Of a stretch of 64,000 nt of DNA, positions 11,930 to 21,372 are shown in pieces. The notes beneath the pieces were generated by a model. It made no database searches. It saw only the letters and a program-made list of their open reading frames with translations, and had not been told where the DNA came from. The number at the start of each line of letters is the position of its first letter. The stretch's first letter is position 1. The stretch comes from Desulfovibrio sp. TomC (GTDB lineage: Bacteria > Desulfobacterota > Desulfovibrionia > Desulfovibrionales > Desulfovibrionaceae), in assembly GCF_000801335.2 (NCBI RefSeq), contig NZ_JSEH01000021.1, positions 1-64,000 of the forward strand, read 5' to 3'. A program made the translations under genes and the position numbers.

Positions 11930-12553
11930 ATGACGACCCCCAATCTGGTCGAACTGCTGACGCAAAAGGCCTCCCTGGTCTCGGCCGTGGTGCGGCCCGT
12001 CGCGTCCATGGACGAAGCCATGGCCTATGTGACCGATGTGTGCGTGGGCAAGGAGGCCTGCCAGATCCTGGCTTCGGGCTGCGACGCCCCCCTGTCCGAC
12101 ACGGCCGAAGCTCTGTGCGAGACCAAACAGGAAAAGATCATTTGTGCACCGCAAATGCCGGCCGAGGCCATGGAGACGCTCAGCGGCCTGTGTGCCGAGA
12201 AGGGCATCCGCCTTATCACCTCGGGAATGCGCTCGCGCCTGGGCGGCATCGACATCGGCCTGACCATGGCCGTAGCCGGCATTGCCGACACCGGTACGGT
12301 CGTTGTGCGCTCGATGAGCGAGGAAGTGCGTCTGGCCAGCATGGTGGCTGAAATCCACATCGCCGTACTGCCGGCCTCGTCCATTGTGGCCGATTCCTAC
12401 GCCCTGGAACCAACACTCGTCGAATGGATGGCCCAGCCCGATTACACGGCCTTTGTCACCGGCCCCAGCCGCACCGCCGACATCGAGCGGGTATTGGCCC
12501 TTGGCGTGCATGGCCCGCTGGAACTGCACATCCTCATCCTGGAGGACAAGTAG
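11930..12553 (+). CDS. lutC: LutC/LldG-like LUD-domain protein of L-lactate utilisation
   Basis: 207 residues from the ATG at 11930, chosen because it follows GAGAGG; an in-frame ATG at 11885 lies inside the upstream hairpin and has no ribosome site. The protein is a single LUD domain, as in LutC, with the typical GMRSRLGGIDIGLTMAVAGI region (about 102-121) and the TGPSRTADIE signature (about 176-185). LutC works with LutA and LutB in the Fe-S L-lactate dehydrogenase complex. It abuts the next gene with no gap (TAG then ATG). Confidence 0.88.
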   Translation: MTTPNLVELLTQKASLVSAVVRPVASMDEAMAYVTDVCVGKEACQILASGCDAPLSDTAEALCETKQEKIICAPQMPAEAMETLSGLCAEKGIRLITSGMRSRLGGIDIGLTMAVAGIADTGTVVVRSMSEEVRLASMVAEIHIAVLPASSIVADSYALEPTLVEWMAQPDYTAFVTGPSRTADIERVLALGVHGPLELHILILEDK

Positions 12554-14713
12554 ATGCAAGACGCCACCACCCTCAAAGAGTATCGTCGCCAACTGCGCGA
12601 AGCTCTGGACAATGATTTTCAGCGTCAGGCGCTCGACAAATTTGCCGTGGCCTACCGCACCTCCCGGGCCAACGCCTTTGCCGGCATCGACGCCCCGGAA
12701 CTGATCGCCGAAATCGCCGCCGCCAAGGACGTGGCCATCGATCACCTGGAAGAGCTTTTCCAGGAGTTCAAACGCCACGCCGAAGCCGCCGGCACCACGG
12801 TCCATCTGGCCGCCACCGCCCATGAGGCCAATGAGATCATCGCCCGGATCGCCAAGGAAAATAACGTCAAGACCATCGTCAAGTCCAAGTCCATGACCGC
12901 CGAGGAGACGCACTTAAACGATCACCTCGAAGCCGAGGGCCTGGAAGTCACGGAAACCGACCTTGGCGAGTGGATCATTCAGCTGCGCCACGAAGGCCCG
13001 ACCCACATGGTCATGCCGGCCATCCACCTGTCCCGCTATCAGGTGGCCGACCTCTTTACCGAGGTCACCAACAAAAAGCAGGACGTGGACATCCAAAAGC
13101 TGGTCAAGGTGGCAAGACGTGAATTGCGTCCCAAATTCTGCCAGGCCGACATGGGCATCTCCGGCGCCAACTTCGCCATCGCCGCCACCGGCACCATTGG
13201 GCTCATTACCAACGAAGGCAACGGCCGGCTGACCACCACCCTGCCCCGGGTCCATGTGGCCCTGGCCGGCATCGACAAGCTCATGCCTTCGCTCCACGAC
13301 GCCCTGCGCATCATCCGCTGCCTGCCCAAAAACGCCACCGGCCAGGCCATCACCTCGTATGTCACCTGGATAACCGGAGCCGTGCCCTGCGAGGTCGGCC
13401 CGGAAGGCAAGAAGGTCAAGCATGTGGTCTTTTTGGACAACGGCCGCATGGCCATGGCCAAGGATCCGGAATTCAAGCAGGTGCTGCGCTGCATCCGCTG
13501 CGGAGCCTGCGCCAACGTCTGTCCCGTTTACCGGCTGGTCGGCGGGCACAAGTACGGCCACATCTACATCGGGGCCATCGGGCTGGTGGCCACCTACTTC
13601 TTCCACGGTCGGGAGGCGGCCAAGAATCTGGTGCAGAACTGCCTCAACTGCGGGGCCTGCAAGGCCGTGTGCGCTGCCGGCATCGATTTGCCGACGCTGA
13701 TCAAGGAAGTCCATGCCCGCATCCAGGACGAGGAAGGCCATCCGCTCTATTCCTCGGTGGCCGGACAGGTGCTCAAGAACCGTTCGCTCTTCCACACCAT
13801 GCTCAAATCCGCCCGCCTGCTGCAAAAGCCGGTGACCGGCGGCACCCCGTATCTCCGCCATCTGCCGATGTTCCTGTTTAAGGATCAGGATTTCCGGGCG
13901 CTCCCGGCCGTGGCCGACGAGGCTTTCCGGGACCGGTGGGAAAAGATCAAGCCGCATGTGACCAACGCCAAGCTCAAGGTGGCGCTTTTCTCCGGCTGCG
14001 TGCAGGACTTCGTCTATCCCGAGCAGATGGAGGCCGCGGTGGCGGTCATCGCCACCAAAGAGGGCGTGGCCATGGAGTATCCCATGGGCCAGTCCTGCTG
14101 CGGCCTGCCGCTTATGATGATGGGCGAGAAAAAGGCCGGTCGGGAACTGGCCGCCCACAACATGAACGCCATCGACGCCCAGGATTTCGACTACATCGTG
14201 ACCCTGTGCGCCTCGTGCGCCTCCTACCTCAAACACGGCTACAAGCGGCTTTTTGCCGATGATCCGGCCATGGCCTACAAGGCCGCCCAGTTTGCCCACC
14301 GGGTCATCGACTTCAGTTCGTTTGTGCGCGACGTGCTTGGCATCACCGACGAGGCCTTTGCCGGTCCGGACAAGAAAGTCACCTACCATGCCCCCTGCCA
14401 CCTGTGCCGGGGCCTGGGCGTGACCGAAGCCCCCAGGGCGCTTTTGGGTGTGGCCGGACTGGAATATGTGCCGGCCGAGGAAGAAGACGTGTGTTGCGGC
14501 TTTGGCGGCACCTTCTCGGTCAAGTTCCCGGAACTGTCCAAGGAGCTGCTCACCAAGAAGATCAACAACCTCAAGGCCACCGGCGCAACCGCCATGGCCA
14601 CCGATTGCCCGGGCTGCATCATGCAGATCCGCGGCGGCTTCGAACGCGACAAGACCCCCTTTGAGGTGCGCCACGTGGCCGAGTATCTGGCCGAGCGGCT
14701 CAAGCGCAAATAG
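12554..14713 (+). CDS. lutB: LutB-LutA fusion: LUD / 2x[4Fe-4S] / CCG-CCG L-lactate dehydrogenase Fe-S protein
   Basis: 719 residues combine two normally separate subunits. Residues about 60-300 are the LUD domain of LutB/LldF; CIRCGACANVCP (about 313) and CLNCGACKAVC (about 361) are the [4Fe-4S] sites; the second half has two CCG domains (SCCGLP near 514; CCGFGG near 649 with DCPGC near 687) like LutA/LldE. With LutC this supplies all three L-lactate dehydrogenase functions. Similar fusions are seen in other Desulfovibrio lactate clusters. It closes the operon and is followed by a strong terminator. Confidence 0.9.
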   Translation: MQDATTLKEYRRQLREALDNDFQRQALDKFAVAYRTSRANAFAGIDAPELIAEIAAAKDVAIDHLEELFQEFKRHAEAAGTTVHLAATAHEANEIIARIAKENNVKTIVKSKSMTAEETHLNDHLEAEGLEVTETDLGEWIIQLRHEGPTHMVMPAIHLSRYQVADLFTEVTNKKQDVDIQKLVKVARRELRPKFCQADMGISGANFAIAATGTIGLITNEGNGRLTTTLPRVHVALAGIDKLMPSLHDALRIIRCLPKNATGQAITSYVTWITGAVPCEVGPEGKKVKHVVFLDNGRMAMAKDPEFKQVLRCIRCGACANVCPVYRLVGGHKYGHIYIGAIGLVATYFFHGREAAKNLVQNCLNCGACKAVCAAGIDLPTLIKEVHARIQDEEGHPLYSSVAGQVLKNRSLFHTMLKSARLLQKPVTGGTPYLRHLPMFLFKDQDFRALPAVADEAFRDRWEKIKPHVTNAKLKVALFSGCVQDFVYPEQMEAAVAVIATKEGVAMEYPMGQSCCGLPLMMMGEKKAGRELAAHNMNAIDAQDFDYIVTLCASCASYLKHGYKRLFADDPAMAYKAAQFAHRVIDFSSFVRDVLGITDEAFAGPDKKVTYHAPCHLCRGLGVTEAPRALLGVAGLEYVPAEEEDVCCGFGGTFSVKFPELSKELLTKKINNLKATGATAMATDCPGCIMQIRGGFERDKTPFEVRHVAEYLAERLKRK

Positions 14714-14739
14714 GCCCAGGCCTCCCCCCTGCATCGCCC

Positions 14740-14769
14740 AAGGCCGCGACCTGTGTCGCGGCCTTTTTT
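14740..14769 (+). terminator. Intrinsic terminator of the lactate operon
   Basis: AAGGCCGCGAC / GTCGCGGCCTT form a perfect 11-bp stem with a CTGT loop, followed by a run of T. It lies 27 nt after the lutB stop codon. Confidence 0.92.
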
Positions 14770-14885
14770 GTAGGGCGCATCCAAAACACTCGCACCGTCG
14801 CGCCCGGCGTGAGGGGGCAACATCCAAGGCTGATGTACCAGGAGCGTCTCCTGATTAATGCGCGTCTGACTAAAAGCGAGAACGT

Positions 14886-14919
14886 AAAACGCCCGGGGAC
14901 ATGCGTCTCCCGGGCGTTT
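14886..14919 (-). terminator. Intrinsic terminator of the rpoZ-dnaJ-moaC operon
   Basis: On the minus strand AAACGCCCGGG and CCCGGGCGTTTT form a GC-rich stem with an 11-nt loop and end in a short T-run, about 26 nt after the moaC stop codon. The stem is nearly symmetric and could also stop plus-strand readthrough. Confidence 0.8.
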
Positions 14920-14944
14920 CTGAGGTCGAAATAATAAGCCAGAA

Positions 14945-15457
14945 TCAAGCGTCGGGAAAGGGACGGCCGGCCGGCCAGTGCGGCGACACAAACGTGCCGG
15001 ACTTGCCGCCGGCCTTGTAGAGCAGCCGGATCTCGCTGATGACGATGTCTTTTTGCACGGCCTTGCACATGTCGTAGATGGTCAGCGCCGCAACCGACGC
15101 GGCCGCCAGGGCTTCCATCTCCACCCCCGTCTCGGCCGTGGTCGAGGCCTCGGCTTCCACCCGGACGATGGCCGAGGCCTGATCCACGTCGAACCGCACA
15201 TCGGCAAAGGCCAGAGGCAGCGGATGGCACAACGGGATCAGATCGGAGGTACGCTTGGCCGCCATGATGCCGGCAATTTTGGCCGTGGCCAGGGCATCGC
15301 CCTTGGGCAGGGCGGCGGTGGCCAACAGCTTCATGGTTTGGGCGGAAAGACGCACCTCACACCCGGCAATGGCCAGGCGGCGCGTCTTGGACTTGCCGCC
15401 CACATCCACCATGCGGGTGCGGCCTTCGGCGTCAATGTGGGTAAACCCTTCGCTCAT
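14945..15457 (-). CDS. moaC: Cyclic pyranopterin monophosphate synthase MoaC
   Basis: 170 residues. MoaC converts the MoaA product to cyclic pyranopterin monophosphate in molybdopterin synthesis, which supplies Mo/W enzymes such as formate dehydrogenases. Visible family features are the N-terminal MVDVGGK segment (about 16-22), [11 protein letters not shown] (about 71-81), and [20 protein letters not shown] (about 110-129) followed by a conserved KA. Length is typical. It is the last gene of a four-gene minus-strand run, 6 nt after the TPR protein gene. Confidence 0.95.
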   Translation of the reverse strand: MSEGFTHIDAEGRTRMVDVGGKSKTRRLAIAGCEVRLSAQTMKLLATAALPKGDALATAKIAGIMAAKRTSDLIPLCHPLPLAFADVRFDVDQASAIVRVEAEASTTAETGVEMEALAAASVAALTIYDMCKAVQKDIVISEIRLLYKAGGKSGTFVSPHWPAGRPFPDA

Positions 15458-15463
15458 GACAGC

Positions 15464-15877
15464 CTACTTGAAATCCGGAACTTTGACCTTGCGGTCGATA
15501 CGCCGGGCGGCAGTGGCGTCTTCCCGGGCCTTGGCCTCGTCGCCGAGCTTCATATACAGCATGGCCCGGTTGCCGAGAGCCTCGGCCAGCTTGGCGTCGG
15601 TCTCGATGGCCTTGGTATAGTCGGCCAGGGCAAGTTGCAGATCTTCTTTGGCCTCATGGCACATGCCGCGCAGGTTATAGGCGCTGGCCAGGTTCTTGGC
15701 ATCCACGGCCGGGTTGGCAATGATGCGGCCGAAAGCCGCAATGGCCGTATTCATGTCGCCCTTGGAGGCGGCGGCCATGCCTTGCACATAGTCGTCGGTC
15801 GGATTGGCCTGGGCCATGGCCGGAAAAGCCAGAAGAAGGATCAGGAGCAGCAGCGTTGTACGGATGCGACCATCCAT
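15464..15877 (-). CDS. Small exported TPR protein
   Basis: 137 residues with an N-terminal signal peptide (RIRTTLLLLILLLAFPAMA then QA, cleavage about residue 22-24) and about three tetratricopeptide-like repeats covering most of the mature part (for example AYNLRGMCHEAKEDLQLALA and the following LAEALGNRAMLYMKLGDEAK). No enzymatic motif. Probably a periplasmic protein-interaction module. It starts one base after the dnaJ stop, so it is co-translated with the chaperone gene; the partner is unknown. Confidence 0.8.
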   Translation of the reverse strand: MDGRIRTTLLLLILLLAFPAMAQANPTDDYVQGMAAASKGDMNTAIAAFGRIIANPAVDAKNLASAYNLRGMCHEAKEDLQLALADYTKAIETDAKLAEALGNRAMLYMKLGDEAKAREDATAARRIDRKVKVPDFK

Positions 15878-15878
15878 G

Positions 15879-16988
15879 TCAGTTCCCCATGGCCTCTTTG
15901 GCCTTGCGAAAGAAATTTTTCACTTTTTTCATGGGCTTTTGCGCATCAAGCGATTCGAACTCGCGCAAAAGTTCTTCCTGTTTCTTGGTCAGCCCGCGCG
16001 GGGTCGCCACCGTGACATGGATGAGCAGATCACCCCGACGGCTGGATCCCGGGATGGGCAACCCCAGGCCCCGCAGGGAGAAGACTTCCCCACTCTGGGT
16101 ACCCTTGGGGATTTCCATGGACTCCTCGCCCTCCAGGGTCGGCACCTCGATTTTATGGCCAAGCGCGGCCTGCACAAAGGTGATGTCCTGACGGTAGATG
16201 AGGTCCTGGCCCTGACGTTCGAAAACCTTGTCTTCCTCCACATGGAGGATGACGTAGAGGTCGCCCGGAGGACCGCCGTGCAGTCCCGGGTCACCCTCGC
16301 CACGCAGGCGCAAACGGCTGCCGTCGTCCACGCCGGCCGGCACGCGGACCTTGAGTTCCCGGGTCTGGCGGGTGATGCCCCGACCGCGACACTCCTTGCA
16401 GGGCGAGGCTATTACGCGGCCTTCGCCACGGCACACCGGGCAGGTGACCGCGATGCGGAAAAAGCCCTGGCTCTGGATAACCTGGCCGGCCCCGCCGCAC
16501 TGCTGGCAGGTCTCGGCCGAGGTGCCGGGCTCGGCTCCGGAACCGTTACAGACGTGGCACTGGACATTCTTGGGTATTTTTAGCGTGACCTCGGTGCCCT
16601 TGGCCGCATCGCGGAAGGGGGCGGTCAGATCGTAGCGCAGATCGTTTCCGGCCTGGGGGCGGGGGCCGCGCGAGGAGCGCCCGCTGAAGCCGAAAAACTC
16701 CCCGAAAATATCGGAGAAGGCACTGAAGACGTCGTCGGTGCTGCCAAAGCCGCCAAAACCATTGCCGCCCATGCCTTCATGGCCGAAACGGTCATAGCGG
16801 GCCCTGTTTTCAGGGTTGCGCAACACCTCGTAGGCCTCGGCCGCTTCCTTGAACTTGGACTCGGCCTCGGGATCGTCCTGGTTGCGGTCGGGGTGGAACT
16901 TGAAGGCCTGCTGGCGGTAGGCCTTCTTGATCGTTTCATCGTCGGCGTCGCGTTCAACGCCGAGAATTTCGTAATAATCCCGGGGCAT
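15879..16988 (-). CDS. dnaJ: Chaperone protein DnaJ
   Basis: 369-residue class I J-protein: J domain at 1-70 with HPD near residue 33, a Gly/Phe-rich segment, four zinc-finger CxxCxGxG repeats ([32 protein letters not shown]; about 145-210), then the substrate-binding C-terminal domains. It stimulates DnaK ATPase and delivers clients. dnaK is not next to it; instead it lies between rpoZ and a TPR protein gene. Start ATG is 8 nt after the rpoZ stop. Confidence 0.97.
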   Translation of the reverse strand: MPRDYYEILGVERDADDETIKKAYRQQAFKFHPDRNQDDPEAESKFKEAAEAYEVLRNPENRARYDRFGHEGMGGNGFGGFGSTDDVFSAFSDIFGEFFGFSGRSSRGPRPQAGNDLRYDLTAPFRDAAKGTEVTLKIPKNVQCHVCNGSGAEPGTSAETCQQCGGAGQVIQSQGFFRIAVTCPVCRGEGRVIASPCKECRGRGITRQTRELKVRVPAGVDDGSRLRLRGEGDPGLHGGPPGDLYVILHVEEDKVFERQGQDLIYRQDITFVQAALGHKIEVPTLEGEESMEIPKGTQSGEVFSLRGLGLPIPGSSRRGDLLIHVTVATPRGLTKKQEELLREFESLDAQKPMKKVKNFFRKAKEAMGN

Positions 16989-16996
16989 TGTTTCTT

Positions 16997-17221
16997 CTAG
17001 TTGTTTTCAGGAAGCACGACGCCCGCTTCCACAATGGACTCGGCCGGCAACACTTCGCCGGCAGCAATCTCCCGCAGGGCGGTGACGACTTCCTTGTTTT
17101 TGCACTCAACCAAAGGCTCATAGCCTTCACGGTACTGGTGCACCCGCTTGATGGCCATCTGCACGATGAGGAAGCGGTTGTTGATTTTTTCCAGGCAATC
17201 TTCAACGGTGATACGCGCCAT
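16997..17221 (-). CDS. rpoZ: RNA polymerase omega subunit
   Basis: 74 residues beginning [17 protein letters not shown], the standard omega start, followed by the FxLVxxAxxRVxQ-like helix and the [18 protein letters not shown] segment. Omega helps assemble RNA polymerase and in many bacteria contributes to ppGpp binding. A clear AAGGAG ribosome site precedes the ATG. First gene of the run ending with moaC. Confidence 0.95.
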   Translation of the reverse strand: MARITVEDCLEKINNRFLIVQMAIKRVHQYREGYEPLVECKNKEVVTALREIAAGEVLPAESIVEAGVVLPENN

Positions 17222-17424
17222 GCGATTCTCCTTGCACGTTGGATGCGGTAGGACGAGTTCCCGGTGCGCGTGTGCGCTACCCTGGTAAGACGTTATTTCG
17301 CCGCGTCAAGGGGCTTTCCCCTGATCGGCCGGATTGGCCCAGCTGGTCGGACGATTGAATTCCAACGCGAAACCGACGTCTCTATCCCGTTTGACGCGAA
17401 TCGTCAAGAGACCAAACCGCTGTC

Positions 17425-19383
17425 CTAATAGGCCAGCTTGCCCAGGGACTTTAAAATGAGCGTGGCCCCCATGGCGAACATGCCCATGAGTCCCATGCCG
17501 CAGGAAAAACCGGCCAGGAGCACCGGCGCATATTGCCGCCAGCGCTTCCCGTAATGCTTGAGAAAATAATAGCGGCCCAAAAGCGCCCCGGCCACTTCGA
17601 GAATCAGCCCATGGGGCACGCTCTGGCCCAGGCCGCGCACGATGCCGTAGACCAGGAGCACCGGCAGACCGAAAAGCATGAGCAGCATATAAATGATCAG
17701 GCCAAGGCCCAGGCCGGCGGTGACGAACCAGCCGTTTAAGGCCTGAAAAAAGAGCGAATTGCCTTCCAGGGTGGAGGTCTGCATGAGCAGGGAATTGAGC
17801 GCCTGCAAATGCCACAATTCCTGGGCATACGGGTAGCTGGCCGAGGGGATGGGGGCAAGCTGCCAGATGAACTGGGAAAAAAGGAGGCTGGCCACCATGA
17901 CCACCGGAAAAACCACGATCTCAGCCTTGATGATGCCGCGCAGGCTGGTGCCGGTCAGTTCGATTTCCCGAAAATCCACGGTCGCCTTGCCATAGTTGTG
18001 GATGGGAATGGGGGCGTACCAGATTTCGATGCCCTGGTAGCCGAAAAAGCGCGCCCCGGCGATGAAACTGGCCTCGCGCACCAGCGGCAAACTGACAAAC
18101 TGGCCGGCGATGCCTTCCATCCGGGCAGTGATATAGGAAATCACCGGGGTGTAGATGAAGCCGTAGAGCACGAAAAAGAGCCAGGGAAACTGCGGCACCA
18201 GAAACAGGCACATGCCGATATAAGCCAGGGTGGAAAAGACGTAGATGGCGATGGATACCCAGAAATTGATGTCGCCCCGGGCCTTGTTGGTGTCAAAGAG
18301 CGCCTTGTAGGCGGCGCCGCCCACCCCGCCCTTTCGCAGCGACCGGGCCACCTGCCACACGCCAATAACGCCGATCGCCAGGCCAAGACCGATGCCAAAG
18401 GACATGTAGAAGTCGAAGTTGTTGGCAAAAACCGTATCCACCGTGCCCATGCCCTGCCGCCAGCGGTGCAGGATGCCATGGGAAAAAAGGATGGGGTTGG
18501 CCACAATGGTGATGACCAGCCCGACCAGCCCGCCGATGACGGCCCAAAACGGCAGCACCATGCCGGTAAAAACCAGCCCCAGGTCGAACTGGATGCCAGT
18601 GGCCACGGCCGGCAGCCAGGCCTCGGTATTGCGGGTGAAATCAGCCCAGGGAATGGGGATCAGACGCACGGGTTCGGTGAAAATGAGCCCGGACACCACC
18701 GGGAAAAGGACATAGATGGCTCCGAAGGCCAGCCCGATCATGCCGCCGATGGAAAAGACCCGCCATTTCCAGCCGGTTTTGCGATCCTCGGTGGATTCGG
18801 CCAGGGCCATGGTGCCAAGGGCCCCGACCGGGGCCATGGGGAACGGCAGTTTTTCCACATCGGAGGTGATGCGATAGAGGGCATAACCCAGGCCGAAATG
18901 GTCGATGCGCTGGATAATCTGGGAGCCGACCAGGAGCAGGATGGGGACCAGCCAGTCACGGTGGAGAAAGGTGCGAGCCAGAAGCGAATCGGATTCCGGC
19001 CCCGGGGCCACCCACAGCGGAATGAGGTCGGTCAGTCCCAGCATCTTGGCCGCATCGGACTGGACCAGATACTGGTTCCACAGGAGTCCATGAAACGGCG
19101 AAGCCATGGCCGCGCCGGCCATATAATAGAGCAGGAAGATCTCCTGCTGCTTGAGTTCCGTATAGGCCCGCTTGGCGATCTCGGCAAAGAGGATAATGGT
19201 CACCCAGCGCGCCGCCGGGCCGATGCCGGTGCCGATGACCAGCTGGAGATACATGCTGCCCGGCATCATGAGAAAGCCGATGAAGACCGCGCCAACAATG
19301 GTCTTCCAGTCGAAGCCCTCTTCGAAATGGGTCGGCGTGGGGAGCAGATCCCGGTATTCGGCTAACTCTTTGTCGTCGTACAT
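17425..19383 (-). CDS. Large polytopic membrane protein, OPT/DUF6785-like transporter
   Basis: 652 residues with about 14-15 hydrophobic segments spread over the whole length, and short polar N-terminus. It resembles the oligopeptide-transporter-like membrane proteins annotated as DUF6785-type; no catalytic motif is visible. It is the last gene of the run that starts with the FtsX-type permease at 27874 and is 9 nt after the related membrane protein gene at 19393. The substrate is unknown. The co-occurrence of two such proteins with MacB-like ABC components suggests a joint envelope function rather than simple peptide uptake. Confidence 0.6.
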   Translation of the reverse strand: MYDDKELAEYRDLLPTPTHFEEGFDWKTIVGAVFIGFLMMPGSMYLQLVIGTGIGPAARWVTIILFAEIAKRAYTELKQQEIFLLYYMAGAAMASPFHGLLWNQYLVQSDAAKMLGLTDLIPLWVAPGPESDSLLARTFLHRDWLVPILLLVGSQIIQRIDHFGLGYALYRITSDVEKLPFPMAPVGALGTMALAESTEDRKTGWKWRVFSIGGMIGLAFGAIYVLFPVVSGLIFTEPVRLIPIPWADFTRNTEAWLPAVATGIQFDLGLVFTGMVLPFWAVIGGLVGLVITIVANPILFSHGILHRWRQGMGTVDTVFANNFDFYMSFGIGLGLAIGVIGVWQVARSLRKGGVGGAAYKALFDTNKARGDINFWVSIAIYVFSTLAYIGMCLFLVPQFPWLFFVLYGFIYTPVISYITARMEGIAGQFVSLPLVREASFIAGARFFGYQGIEIWYAPIPIHNYGKATVDFREIELTGTSLRGIIKAEIVVFPVVMVASLLFSQFIWQLAPIPSASYPYAQELWHLQALNSLLMQTSTLEGNSLFFQALNGWFVTAGLGLGLIIYMLLMLFGLPVLLVYGIVRGLGQSVPHGLILEVAGALLGRYYFLKHYGKRWRQYAPVLLAGFSCGMGLMGMFAMGATLILKSLGKLAY

Positions 19384-19392
19384 CGGGTCATC

Positions 19393-21372
19393 CTAATTCG
19401 GCAGCACGAGATAGCTCTGCCCGGTCCACAGTCCGATCAGCGCAAACACGCCGCCCATGAGAAAATCCCCCAGGATAAGGCCGATAAACAAGAGCCGCAC
19501 CCGTTTCATAAGCACAATGCCGCCATAACGCAGGGTCAGATGGTTGCACAGCCAGCCGATAAAGAAAGAAAACCACAAAATGCGCATGGAGGAGCTGTAC
19601 ATGGTGAGAAAGCCCAGGGGATGAATGGGCCACCAGTAGAACTGCTGGTAGGCGACAATCAGGGCGAACATCACCACCGCCCCGGCCACGGTGAAGCCGA
19701 TGACCGCCGAGTTGGACCCGGCCGGGGCTTCAATCAGGCGCTGGACGTTTTCATAGACCGTGGTGACGGTCTGCGTCTCCCAGTCCACCTGCAAATCGCG
19801 CAGGCCGTATTTGTGGCAAACGGCCAACATGGCCAGAAAAGACACGGCCACCGCCGCGGCAATGGCCAACACAATGGCCGCCAGATAGAGTTTCTTGGGT
19901 CCTTTCTTCTCACCCACCTTGGCGGCGTGAAAAAGCGAAGGCAGAAGCGATTCGCGCAGATCGACAAAGAGCATTTTCTGCATGACGGCGGCCATAAGAA
20001 GGCCCAGGCGGCTGAAGATGCCGGTGCCGAAAAAGGCCAGCAAACCGTCGGTCGGCGCGGCGGTCAGGGTGAAATAGGCAATGCCGCCCTGGCAGATGAT
20101 GCGGCTGGCCACCAGCATGACCATGAAAAACGCGCCCAAAAGCAGCACGGCCTGCCCAAGGGGCATGCCAAAGGACACGCTCCAGGCCACAAGCGCCCCG
20201 CCGCCCAGAACCAACCCCCACAGCGAGGCCGGCGCGCCGACCCACTCGGCCTCATCCGGGCGGTGAAACCGAAAGCGCAGGGCATCCCTGGCCGTGTCGT
20301 ACAGATGCTGGCGGGCCAGCCACAGCAGAAACAGGAAAAAGACGCCATACGCCCCGATCATCTGGGTTTCCTCGGGAGAGGTCAGGGTCGGGCCGAAGGT
20401 GACGCCCAGGGCCGCAGCCGGGATGTGCTGGCCGATGAGGTCAAAGACGCCGTAGACAAAGCCGCCGAGAATGAAAAAGAACCAGAAGCTTAAGGAAATC
20501 TGGCGGGCCGTCAGATAGGCGAACCCGATAAAAGCCGGATAGAAATAGATTTTGAGCTTGGTAAAGCCCGAGAAAAGCCCTGTTTTGGGAAAATAGGGAC
20601 CAGCCAGGATCAACGTCGGGATCTGGGGCACGGAGGGATCGTAAAAGGCGATACCGTTTATGGTGTGCAGAAGCACACTGAAAAAAAGGCCGCAAAGGAG
20701 AAAACGATCGGTAAAAAAGCTCGATAACCCGCCGTCATCCACAGCACCCGTCAACGTCTCCGGCAGGCGCAGCAGCGGAAAATTCATGCGCTCATTGGAT
20801 ATCCACTGCCGGGAAAAGAGATTGGTCAGGCACAGGAGCACGAAATAGCACAGGCCGATAAAGACGGCCCAGGTGCTCAGCGGCCCGATCCAGACACCCC
20901 AGGGGATCGTGGCCAGCACCTGCCCCCAGGGCATGGTGTAGCCGCCAGCCAGCCCGTTATAAAGCGTCTCCACAGCCTCGGGATCGACCGGATACCAGCC
21001 GGCCGGCAACAGCGGCCCAAACACCGCGTTCCACTGGTTGCCCTCGGTGGCAAAATGCAGCGGCGCGGTCAGGCTGATAAAAAACGTGCGGGCCAGGCCG
21101 GTGTGGGCCACGCCGGAAACCACGACCATGAGCATCCAGCACACGAGCAAATCCGTGCCGGTCAGCAGGCTGCGGCCGCGAAAGAGCCGGCCAAGCCCGG
21201 CAGCCAGCACGGTGAGCCAGGCCAGCAGAAAAAACGGGGCCAGGGGAAAATGGCCGCCGCCAAGGGGGGTTGCGCCCAGATAGAGGTTGTTGAGCGGGGT
21301 CACGGCGCACACGCCAAGCCCAAGGACCAACCCCAGGGCCACGGCCCGGAAACGAATGGTCCCGGACGTCAT
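19393..21372 (-). CDS. DUF6785/DUF6784 family polytopic membrane protein
   Basis: 659 residues with around 14 predicted membrane spans. The C-terminus carries the pattern WWPIHPLGF, SFFIGWL, LRYGG and a final GLxxGxFLxGGxFALxG helix, which I associate with the DUF6784 C-terminal region of DUF6785 proteins, an OPT-like family of unknown function. ATG overlaps the stop of the giant FtsX gene upstream (ATGA), showing coupled translation. The best-supported statement is that it is an inner-membrane partner of the neighbouring ABC system. Confidence 0.6.
   Translation of the reverse strand: MTSGTIRFRAVALGLVLGLGVCAVTPLNNLYLGATPLGGGHFPLAPFFLLAWLTVLAAGLGRLFRGRSLLTGTDLLVCWMLMVVVSGVAHTGLARTFFISLTAPLHFATEGNQWNAVFGPLLPAGWYPVDPEAVETLYNGLAGGYTMPWGQVLATIPWGVWIGPLSTWAVFIGLCYFVLLCLTNLFSRQWISNERMNFPLLRLPETLTGAVDDGGLSSFFTDRFLLCGLFFSVLLHTINGIAFYDPSVPQIPTLILAGPYFPKTGLFSGFTKLKIYFYPAFIGFAYLTARQISLSFWFFFILGGFVYGVFDLIGQHIPAAALGVTFGPTLTSPEETQMIGAYGVFFLFLLWLARQHLYDTARDALRFRFHRPDEAEWVGAPASLWGLVLGGGALVAWSVSFGMPLGQAVLLLGAFFMVMLVASRIICQGGIAYFTLTAAPTDGLLAFFGTGIFSRLGLLMAAVMQKMLFVDLRESLLPSLFHAAKVGEKKGPKKLYLAAIVLAIAAAVAVSFLAMLAVCHKYGLRDLQVDWETQTVTTVYENVQRLIEAPAGSNSAVIGFTVAGAVVMFALIVAYQQFYWWPIHPLGFLTMYSSSMRILWFSFFIGWLCNHLTLRYGGIVLMKRVRLLFIGLILGDFLMGGVFALIGLWTGQSYLVLPN

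Noticed and set aside
10175-12913. 912-residue minus-strand frame across lldP and lutC
   Set aside because: Antisense shadow of two well-identified genes; no motif, composition biased to Gly, Asp and His.
17391-17407. TTGACG-N5-CGTCAA inverted repeat after the OPT-like gene
   Set aside because: Short stem without T-run and no second copy; insufficient to call an operator or terminator.
17809-19365. 518-residue plus-strand frame opposite the OPT-like gene
   Set aside because: Antisense to a polytopic membrane protein gene; Gly/His/Asp-rich shadow.
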